Shown here in pieces: positions 56,413 to 64,000 of a DNA stretch of 64,000 nucleotides. The notes below the pieces were generated by a model. That model had not been told where the DNA came from and searched no databases. It was given only the letters and a program-made list of their open reading frames with translations. The first letter of the stretch is position 1. Every line of letters starts with the position of its first letter. This stretch comes from Patiria pectinifera. Taxonomy: Eukaryota > Echinodermata > Asteroidea > Valvatida > Asterinidae. A program made the position numbers and the translations under genes. The stretch is from contig CM057135.1 in NCBI GenBank assembly GCA_029964075.1, positions 8,148,863 through 8,212,862 on the forward strand, given 5' to 3'.

Positions 56413-58752
56413 TTACATGTGGTAATCTTTAACCCAAGTAGGCTGTCTAATTTGTCTCTTAGGACGGTTCTGTGGTTTGGGTGTAGCTGGTTGTCTTGGA
56501 GTTGTAGGCATTTGGTTTGGCAGTCTATGAGTCATGGTAAGGTGTGTTGCATTCCATGTTCGGCCATCTTCAAGCTGGTAAGTGGATGGACCCTTGGACT
56601 GTGTGATGCGTTGTGGAGGTCCATAACGATTGGAACCCTTATGCACATGTCTAGGATTCTTAACACGTACATAGTCTCCTGTTTGGAAACGCGGATGTAC
56701 TGCACCACGCTTCTGGTCTGTGTACCGCTTGTACTTTGTCTGAGTACTGCGAACGCGATCACGAATATCAGCTGGTTCTTCTTGGCTGATCTCTGTAGGT
56801 CGAATGTTCAGAGTAGTTGTCATTCGGCGACTGTGCAAGAGTTCTGCTGGCGATTTACCTGTAGTTGCATGAGCGGTGGATCTGTATGCTGTCAGTAACT
56901 CAAGCGTTGCAGTTTTCCAAGGTCGGTGTTCGCGAGTTGCGATTTGGAGAGTTTGTTTGAGAACGCGATTAAATCGCTCGACGAGTCCGTTTGCCTGTGG
57001 ATGGTAAAGTGAAGTGCGGATGTGCTTAATTCCTCGCTGGATCAAATATGACTCGAACTCTGTGGAGACGAACTGGCTCCCATTGTCAGAAACCAACTCG
57101 TTAGGCAACCCTTCCCTCGCAAAAATAGAATCAAGCATGAAGCAGACGGAATGTGAAGTGGCATCAGCGGCAAACGCGACCTCCGGCCACTTACTGTAGT
57201 AGTCCATCAAGACGATTGCAAATCGGCAGTTTTGTGGACCATGCTCAAAGGGACCACAAATGTCAATGGCAATCTTTTGCCATGGATGAGCTGGAAGAGG
57301 TACTGGTTGCAATGGTGGAGTGCGAATGTATGCTGTCTTATCACTAACTTGACAAGCTGCGCAGTGACGAACTTGGTGTTCTATCTGTTTGTCCATACCT
57401 GGCCACCAATAGCAGTCACGAAGTCGTTGCTTGGTGCGTACAATTCCCTGATGTCCTTGGTGCGCAATGGTAATCAGGCTAGATTGAAGAGCAGTAGGTA
57501 TGACAAAACGGTCACCTCGCATAATACAGTCATCAGCAACTGAAAGTTCATCCTGGAGGTGGAAGTAGGGTTGTAGTTCAGTTGTAATGTGCTGTTTAGC
57601 AGGCCAACCGGATGTGATGTATTCCGACACGGACTTAAGGATTGTATCTGTCCTTGTAGCACTTTGGAGTTCAGCTTTGGTGATAGCGGAAGCATCAACA
57701 AGGAGTGCTGAAATCCACTGGACGATGATTTCATCATCAGTATGTTCGGTTGCGTGCGCTGTAGTAGGCAGTGGCAGTCTAGATAGAGCGTCAGCCACTC
57801 TATTGTGCGCACCAGCACGAAATTCGACAGTGTAGTTGAAATTCAGCAGACGAGCAGCCCACCTGGCGATCCGCATTGGTTTGTGGCCAGTGCCACGTGT
57901 GGACAGCAATGTAGTTAGAGCTTGATGATCAGTTCGAAGAGTAAACTGACGGCCCCATAAGTACTTGTACCATTTCTCACATGCCCACACGCATGCAAGT
58001 GCTTCCCGTTCGCTGACAGAATATTTGCGTTCTGTAGTTGTAAGAGAGCGAGAAGCGAACGCGATAGGAACTTCGTGATTGTTCTTAATCTGTGCGAGTA
58101 CCGCACCGATGCCGTAAGCTGAAGCATCAGTAGATACGATGGTAGGAAGATCGGGGTCAAACAGCGCAAGTGCAGTAGCATTGGAAATGTGCTGTTTGAG
58201 TAGCTCAAAGCACGATTGAGCAGCCTCAGACCAAATGAACTGAGTGTCCTTGCGAAGGAGTGCGCGGAGTGGTTCAACCCTGGTTGCGTAATTTGGCACA
58301 AATCTGGCGTAGTATGACGCAAGTCCCATGAAGGATCGGAGTGTAGATGGATCGGTAGGTTTTGGAGCATTTAGTAGAGCCTCTACGTGTGTTGGATCTG
58401 GAGTAAGGCCTTCGGACGAAACGGTATGGCCCAAGAAGCGGAGGTTTGACAAATTGAAGTGGCATTTGTCATAGTTCAGCGTGACACCTAGTTCTGTAAG
58501 GCGGTTCAGCACTGCGGAGAGATTGGCATCATGGTCCTTTTGATCGCGACCGAAGATGACAATGTCGTCAAGGTAACATTGTACTCCAGCAAGACCACTT
58601 AGAGCACACGACATGAGTTTTTGGAAAGCCGACGGTGCAGATGCTAATCCAAAACAGACGCGCTTGAAGCGGAACAAACCAACATGTGTAATGAAGGCTG
58701 TGAGATCACGCGAATCTTCATGTAGTAGAAGTTGATGGTACGCGGAATTCAT
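56413..58752 (-). CDS. Gypsy RT-RNase H-integrase
   Basis: 779 codons, beginning inside RT motif A (MNSAYHQLLL). Then FGLASAPSAFQKLM, catalytic YLDDIVIFG (about residue 60), FLGHTVSSEGLTPDP, and RNase H (STDASAYGIGAVL, SEREALACVWACEKW, RTDHQALTTLL). The HHCC finger is HQGHQGIVRTKQRLRDCYWW...CAAC. Integrase carries D in IDICGPF, D in VSDNGSQF, E in LVERFNRVLKQ, and a C-terminal beta-rich tail (YQLEDGRTWNATHLT). No internal stops. It overlaps the upstream ORF by four bases, but that junction splits the RT fold, so it is a mutation or error rather than a natural ORF boundary. Confidence 0.93.
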   Translation of the reverse strand: MNSAYHQLLLHEDSRDLTAFITHVGLFRFKRVCFGLASAPSAFQKLMSCALSGLAGVQCYLDDIVIFGRDQKDHDANLSAVLNRLTELGVTLNYDKCHFNLSNLRFLGHTVSSEGLTPDPTHVEALLNAPKPTDPSTLRSFMGLASYYARFVPNYATRVEPLRALLRKDTQFIWSEAAQSCFELLKQHISNATALALFDPDLPTIVSTDASAYGIGAVLAQIKNNHEVPIAFASRSLTTTERKYSVSEREALACVWACEKWYKYLWGRQFTLRTDHQALTTLLSTRGTGHKPMRIARWAARLLNFNYTVEFRAGAHNRVADALSRLPLPTTAHATEHTDDEIIVQWISALLVDASAITKAELQSATRTDTILKSVSEYITSGWPAKQHITTELQPYFHLQDELSVADDCIMRGDRFVIPTALQSSLITIAHQGHQGIVRTKQRLRDCYWWPGMDKQIEHQVRHCAACQVSDKTAYIRTPPLQPVPLPAHPWQKIAIDICGPFEHGPQNCRFAIVLMDYYSKWPEVAFAADATSHSVCFMLDSIFAREGLPNELVSDNGSQFVSTEFESYLIQRGIKHIRTSLYHPQANGLVERFNRVLKQTLQIATREHRPWKTATLELLTAYRSTAHATTGKSPAELLHSRRMTTTLNIRPTEISQEEPADIRDRVRSTQTKYKRYTDQKRGAVHPRFQTGDYVRVKNPRHVHKGSNRYGPPQRITQSKGPSTYQLEDGRTWNATHLTMTHRLPNQMPTTPRQPATPKPQNRPKRQIRQPTWVKDYHM

Positions 58753-60458
58753 GTCAAGGAGCTGAAAACACTTGCTCCATGGAGTTCCCCTAGTAGTTCT
58801 TGAATGTTCGGAAGTGGATACTTATCAACAATGACCGCTTTGTTGACTTCGCGGAGATCCACACAAAGTCTCACCTTTCCGGATTTCTTGTATGCGACCA
58901 CCAGTGGTGACACCCATTCACTGGCGTCGATACGCTCAATGATGTCTGCGTCTTCGAGACGTTTCAGTTCATTTGCCACTTCGTCGCGTACCGAGAATGG
59001 CAAATTTCGGAGTTTTTGCTGCATTGGAGGGACGGATGGGCGTACTTTGACTTTGTGTACGTAGTTTTTTGCAAGTCCAACTTTCCCATTGAAGAGCTCG
59101 GGGTATTGTTTGCGCATGTCCATTGAAGTTTGGTCGGATGGAGTAGTTGCAGTCGGAGATGGAGGAGTTGATGATGGAGGTTTCGAGTCGTTGCCATTCA
59201 CGAGCATGACCTTACCACCTGTGATTGTAATATCCAGGCGTCGGATCAAGTCTAGTCCCATGATAGCGATGCCAGACTGTACAACGAAAATGTGCGCAGG
59301 AACACAACGCTCAGGATTACTCGCAAGACGAACAGTGGTGTGGAATGTACCCAGTACTGTAATCGGTTCGTGCAGGTAAGTAGTGAGTTTAGCTGTTGAA
59401 GGTTGCAATGCCTCACGTGCGAAGAACTTTCCGAATGTGGATGCAGGAATTATTGACACGGCAGCGCCTGTATCAACAGTCATCGCGAGTTGCACGGATT
59501 GGCCAAGGAGCACGGAGCATTTGACACTATCAGCATGTGCAATGTGCTGAATGGTCAAGACGTTGGGGTCTTGATAGTCTGGATGAGGTGCAACGGGATT
59601 ATCACTGGTGAAAACTCCCTGAACCTGGTTGCGTGTAGATTGAAATCTCTGTCCAGACCGGCAAACACGTGCGTAATGCCCCATTTTCCCACATTTAGAG
59701 CATGTTGCGTACTTGGCTTTGCAGATTGGATTATTTGCTTTGTGTGATTGTTCACCACAGCGGTAGCAAATCTGTGACTGCAGCGGTGCTGGTCTCGATT
59801 GTTGCGGAGGGTGCTCTGTAGTGTTGCGATGCTTGCGTGGTTTGCGATTTTGCTGTCGGGGTTTTCGGTGTGTAACTGCATGTACATCTGCCTCTGGAGT
59901 ATGGCTAGAATTCTCCCCGATGATCTTGGATTCACGCAATGCCGACTCGACTTGACGCGAAATTGTAATTGCATCAGTAAGTGTCAAATCTGGTTCAAGC
60001 AGTAGGCGCTCTCGAATCTGAGAAGAGTATGTGCGCTCAATAAATTGATCCCTGATCAGCTCATCTGTCATGTTACCAAAGTTACACGATGATGCTAAGG
60101 CACGTAGCTCTCGGATGTAATCATCAACGGATTCCCCTGGCAACTGCGAACGTCTGCGAAATCTGTATCTTTCAGCAACCACGTTCAGTTTGGGTTTGAA
60201 ATGTCTGTCAAGCACCCGGAGAGCAGAATCAAATTCATCTTCATTTTCCCCTGCATTCTCTTGTGGAAGCGTATGGAAAACACGCTGACCTTCAGTGCCA
60301 AGGCAGTGCAGTAACAAAGCACGTTTACGTAAGGCAGGATATGTATTTGCAGCTGATGCGACAGTGTAAGTTTCAAACATACCTCGCCACTGAGTCCAAG
60401 GAACGGGCGGAGTTCCCGGAGTTACGAGGAAGAATGGAGGCGGTGGAATCGATGCCAT
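58749..60458 (-). CDS. Gypsy Gag-protease with RT N-terminus
   Basis: 569 codons from MASIPPPPFFLVTPG. Residues about 15-190 form a retrotransposon gag capsid (WTQWRGMFETY, DDYIRELRALASSC). A basic region follows, then two zinc knuckles: CYRCGEQSH-x6-C (atypical spacing) and CSKCGKMGHYARVC. The protease active site is VDTGAAVSIIP (about residue 330). The RT fingers start near residue 450 (ADIIERIDASEWVSPL, VRLCVDLREVNKA). The frame ends at SVFSS just before RT motif A because of a 1-base shift relative to the next ORF. The start lies just downstream of the primer site, so it is well supported. Confidence 0.93.
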   Translation of the reverse strand: MASIPPPPFFLVTPGTPPVPWTQWRGMFETYTVASAANTYPALRKRALLLHCLGTEGQRVFHTLPQENAGENEDEFDSALRVLDRHFKPKLNVVAERYRFRRRSQLPGESVDDYIRELRALASSCNFGNMTDELIRDQFIERTYSSQIRERLLLEPDLTLTDAITISRQVESALRESKIIGENSSHTPEADVHAVTHRKPRQQNRKPRKHRNTTEHPPQQSRPAPLQSQICYRCGEQSHKANNPICKAKYATCSKCGKMGHYARVCRSGQRFQSTRNQVQGVFTSDNPVAPHPDYQDPNVLTIQHIAHADSVKCSVLLGQSVQLAMTVDTGAAVSIIPASTFGKFFAREALQPSTAKLTTYLHEPITVLGTFHTTVRLASNPERCVPAHIFVVQSGIAIMGLDLIRRLDITITGGKVMLVNGNDSKPPSSTPPSPTATTPSDQTSMDMRKQYPELFNGKVGLAKNYVHKVKVRPSVPPMQQKLRNLPFSVRDEVANELKRLEDADIIERIDASEWVSPLVVAYKKSGKVRLCVDLREVNKAVIVDKYPLPNIQELLGELHGASVFSSLT

Positions 60459-60486
60459 GGCTTGTAAGAAATCTCAGTATGATCTA

Positions 60487-60504
60487 TCCTCCCTCGTCGC
60501 CAAT
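60487..60504 (-). promoter_or_regulatory. Primer-binding site
   Basis: Minus strand TTGGCGACGAGGGAGGAT lies three bases downstream of the 5' LTR, the usual position of a tRNA primer site beginning TGG. The tRNA was not identified. Confidence 0.7.
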
Positions 60505-60507
60505 TAA

Positions 60508-60662
60508 TGTTATATTCTGGGTGTGTAAATGGGTTATAAATCCAGTACTGAGAGAGAGCAATTCAGATTCGAGGTAACACTTTATTCGTACAATTCCAAC
60601 ATGGCGCAGCCCACACTTTTCTACTCCAGAGGGCGCTATGCAAATAGACTGTGAACACAACA
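60508..60662 (-). repeat. 5' LTR of the Gypsy element
   Basis: Same 155-bp sequence as 56022-56176. Promoter and polyadenylation signals for the genomic RNA would lie here. Confidence 0.95.
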
Positions 60663-60667
60663 GGCTG

Positions 60668-63400
60668 CTCGCCCCGTATATTAATCCTTGTAACCCTTTA
60701 GTTTTCAACCATTCTATAACGTAATGTCATAACGCAAAGGGGTAATGTACTTTTCTATTGAAATATTTTGTTTTTCATATTTCATATTAAATTTAGTTGA
60801 ATTTACTTGCCGTTTGTTCTTGTGCATGTCTGTTTGACTTCTTTTGTTACCCTTATTTTCCGGGGCGTAGGTTATTTTTGATATCTCTTGCTTTTAAGAT
60901 TTTGAGTCGTAACAGTATGTATTTTGTAATTGTATATTATTTGTAATAATTTTTTTGTGGTAAATGTTTAAACTGTTTGGTACTTTAAATTGACTTTAAT
61001 GCGAGTCTAACATTACAAATTCCTGTGATTGTTTTTAATCATTGGCTGAATTAATCCATCATAATCTTAATCTTAATCTAAGTGTTCATGATTGTCGGAT
61101 CCGAACAACGAAAGGGCCTCGCGGGGGGGGGGGGGGGGGGCGGGAAAAAAAAGAAGACAAAAAAGAGAATAAAGAAAAGGAAAAGAGGCGCGAAGTCATA
61201 ATGGTGTAAATTGAAGGTTGTTTTTTAGGGGGGATGTCTCTGCCCTCCTCTAAAATTGATAAATCGAGAATATGTTGAGAATTACAGGAGTTTTTTGAGA
61301 AAAATGTTTTGCCTCTTCTAGAAAAATCCTGGCAACGCCCATGACAACGACTCTTTTGTAAAAATGGAACCAGCCGCCCCGCCTACACCTTTGTTTTTTT
61401 TCGGACAGGCCAAGTGTCGGGAGAATAAAAGCCTGGCTTTCATTTCAGCACTGAATTAACAAAAAAAATGGAGGGCCTACCCCCTCCCCCAAATTTTCCT
61501 GGATCCGCCCCTGATAGGAAGTGATAATTGACTTTCTTAAGTAGTGAAGCCCGTCTAACCAGGTAATTCTGCCCGTTTTTGACTGGCTCTCGACCAATCA
61601 GAAAGCCGGATTTGGCCTCACGTGACCCTCATTAGCATAAAATGAGCAACGGGAATCTACCATTCAGCATAATTAACGGCGTGTACCATTATTATGGTAT
61701 TGAATAATATACGTATAATAAATATTAATTTTACGTAAATTGAAATGTACAAAACAATTATGATTGTCTAATTGAAGAATGTATCTTTTAGTAAATTATT
61801 ATCGAGTACGGCGAACATCGTCTAGAATGGAACAACCCTTAAGATTTCTTGCGAATGACTCATCCCGGTAGTCCATTGTGCAATCCACATGGACAAGTTC
61901 GTGTACGTGTACAGACATGCAAGAGTTTCTTCTGTTCGAGTTTTAAAAAAGTTTGAAAAATTTAATTTGTAGTAAACAAACACTCACCGGTAAACAGCGT
62001 ACTTGCATGGTATAGTCCGATGATTGTTTTAACCATGGAGGAATTGTGTTAATAATAGATCAGAGAGCTAATTAATCCATGCGTTCTATACGGAGACCGA
62101 TGGTCGATCACCCCTCGATGACCGCACCGATCATGGAGCAAATAAATAACTCCGTGCTTCTGCACCGAATTGAGTTGATGCGTGTAGATGTACAAAACAC
62201 GGTTCTTTTTTATCTAGTCTGGGTAGCATTTTAACATTTTTTAATGCACATGTTTGTATGAGTGTCTTTTTAGAATATTTCTATGTTTTAACATTATGCA
62301 TAAAAAAATAATGGTCTTTTTAGAATACTTTAATGTCGAACATATGTATACATGTTTTTTTTTTCCAATGATTTCTGTTAATTGTAAATTGTAAACCATC
62401 GGAATTCAGTCTTCGGACTGCGAGAATGGTACGAACAATAAAAAAAAAACACCTTCAATTCAATTCAATTAAAAAACCCTTCAATTCAACAAGTGCACAA
62501 TATTCTTCCACATTACCACCAGAACCATCTATGTACGTATATCTGTGTGCGGTGGTCGTAGAAAAGGTACTGACTGCATCCTACACATTGTATATTTACA
62601 CTGTCCGATCAGATAGCGCTGTTTCCCTAATCCATAAAGACGTAATTCTTTCAAGACGTGTTCATTATATCGATTCTCTTTCACCGACTTAACCTACCTG
62701 CATGTACAGTGGGGGATGGATTATTGAGCGTTCTAACTATCGCTTGCCAGGAGTTGCGCAACAGTGGTGAACACTGACTCCTTCGGACAATGGGACTTTA
62801 TTGGCTGCCTATGGCATGTGCGGGAGCTTCATCTGTACGTGAAAGAAGTCAATGAAGTTGACTGACTAAACATGATTTCAAGCCTTACTACCCCTTTACC
62901 GCTGTCTGTAGAGGAATGCACCTGTCTGTAGAGGAATGCACCGAACCCTAGTTGTACCGCCGTGCCGGACTTGTTTACAAAATCAAGGATATAACTATAG
63001 GTCCTTTTATGTTAAAGCAATGGTATGTACTTCTATTGTATATTGAAGATTTAGAGTGTCATAAGACAACTAACTTTTTTACCCCAAAGTCCCAAAGTTG
63101 GACACGGTGCGTGATAAAGCCATACATGAAGCATTAAAGACCGTAAATATTTCGGGGATTATTGACAGGGCGTGTCCAAACACTAATTATAAGACTGCAA
63201 GACAGTAGGGCTTTCCCGATTGTTTAACTGTAAGACAACACCAACAAAGAAAAATACAACTGCAGAAAGTGTATACGTTATAACATTATTGCTTTATTGA
63301 CGTCATTTCTCATTGAAACACTCGTGTGTTTTTTTATTTGTTTTTAAATGTATTCGTTGCAATTAAATCATCAGTGATCTTAATGTAACGTTGACTAGTC
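60668..63400. other. Intergenic region with small repeats, no gene recognised
   Basis: Contains a LINE-tail-like TAATCTTAATCTTAATCTAA at 61061-61080, a G-tract at 61122-61140, and the hAT-type terminus GGATCCGCCCCTG at 61501-61513. A related TCCTGGCAACGCCCATGAC string is at about 61327, and a direct duplication of CTGTCTGTAGAGGAATGCAC is at 62903-62942. Open frames such as 62426-62692 show no family resemblance. Confidence 0.4.
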
Positions 63401-63401
63401 T

Positions 63402-64000
63402 TTAATCGTCACTGTCTTCCACGTTAAAGTCATCTTCATCTTGATGGAACAGGCCGTCCAATTTTGCCTGGTGTTTAGATATGACCCTGATGAGTGTTGT
63501 GGGCATCAGAATGCCGGAATTCAATCTGTCTTCGATCTCGTCCACAATTTCTTAATGAGTATCATTATCTTTCAGATGTATGTAACTTGACAGAAAATCT
63601 TTGTATTTGTTGAAAAAGATTCGCTTGACTGCGCACAGGGTCTTCCTGTTTGCCTTTTCCGTGGCCTGATCTTCACTCATGCCCTCGTTGATGTACTGTT
63701 CATTTTTTTCACTCCACATCTCATCAATCGCTTCTTTTGCCCAACCAGTCTAAATAGGCTGCATTGTCTTCCAAATCAGAACTAGACTCATCTTCATCAG
63801 ATGATTCGTCATCTTCCACCTCCGTGACGGATTCAGAATCATTTTCCTCAAGATCTTAGTCTTCATCATACGTAGATTCAGTTTCATAGTTTTCCATTTA
63901 TGGATCTTCAAATCTACTGCTTTTAAATTCAGGTTCAGAATTATCCACCTCAACTTCGTCTATGTCGGATTCATCTTCAGCATGTGCATTTTCGGTATGT
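63402..64000 (-). pseudogene. Decayed acidic ORF, continues beyond the window
   Basis: The minus-strand reading from 64000 gives a very acidic segment (ESDIDEVEVDNSEPEF, EDDESSDEDESSSDLED) with two in-frame TAA stops. After a frame change near 63750 a lysine-rich helical segment follows (EDQATEKANRKTLCAVKRIF, YKDFLSSYIHLKDND), then another stop and a closing acidic tail ending EDSDD at 63405. Codon-level coherence across stops suggests a decayed gene. I do not recognise the family; a transposon- or virus-derived nuclear protein is possible. Confidence 0.35.

Larger units (their letters stand above)
56022..60662 (-). mobile_element. Near-intact Ty3/Gypsy retrotransposon with identical LTRs
   Basis: 4,641 bp including two 155-bp LTRs that appear identical base for base (TG...CA ends), flanked by the 5-bp duplication GGCTG (56017-56021 and 60663-60667). 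On the minus strand: 5' LTR 60662-60508, primer site, gag-protease-RT start (60458-58749), RT-RNase H-integrase (58752-56413), polypurine tract, 3' LTR 56176-56022. Identical LTRs imply a very recent insertion. The only lesion seen is a 1-base frameshift in RT. Confidence 0.95.

Noticed and set aside
58749-58752. ATGA overlap as a translational-coupling or natural ORF boundary in the Gypsy element
   Set aside because: The junction falls inside RT motif A, which must be one continuous domain, so mutation or base-call error is more likely.

Overview
This is animal nuclear DNA, most likely from a marine invertebrate and perhaps a deuterostome; species is not claimed. It is AT-rich, has spliced genes with GT/AG introns and no operons, and is dominated by transposable elements: DIRS, SCAN-type Gypsy, Rex1/CR1-like LINE, Harbinger- and piggyBac-like elements. 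That combination fits echinoderm, cephalochordate or hemichordate genomes.

Layout. 324-9082: a large element bounded by 'CACTCTAAAAAC' ends with arrays of palindromic ATTGGTTG motifs. It carries a foldback MITE (2145-2609) and a nested non-coding element of about 4.2 kb packed with TGACGTCA palindromes (4740-8920). 9268-11195: broken gene of a conserved transposase-like family. 11740-13012: CIDE-N-like/SAMD3-like exons, cut by a Gypsy fragment (13013-14459). That fragment is fused tail-to-tail with a minus-strand Gmr1-like Gypsy carrying a SCAN-like gag (14460-18476). 18491-19070: decayed TFIIB-like fragment of possible large-DNA-virus origin. 19465-29375: DIRS tyrosine-recombinase retroelement with inverted ends. 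Its gag is split by a minus-strand LINE whose endonuclease carries a 213-bp in-frame triplication and a piggyBac-type MITE (three-level nesting). 29800-33760: Rex1/CR1-like LINE split by a palindromic insertion. 33929-34646: a MITE with a 9-bp target duplication. 34889-36185: hairpin array with an inverted second copy at 54160-55408.

Two spliced, gene-like loci stand out. On the plus strand (38942-44630) is a five-exon protein with an integrase/transposase-type DDE core; all introns I can place keep phase. Its first exon is split inside a codon by a 1.8-kb Harbinger-like element, and a 2.1-kb tandem duplication has copied part of that exon upstream. On the minus strand (53556-48493) is a three-exon RING-finger protein with phase-consistent introns but one in-frame stop just before the RING. 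A third copy of the Harbinger-like element sits in its second intron.

The right end holds a nearly intact, recent Gypsy element (56022-60662) with apparently identical 155-bp LTRs, a 5-bp target duplication, primer-binding and polypurine sites, and one frameshift inside the reverse transcriptase. The final 600 bases hold a degraded acidic reading frame on the minus strand. I did not systematically scan for tRNA or other RNA genes, and I recognised no CRISPR array or bacterial-type regulation.
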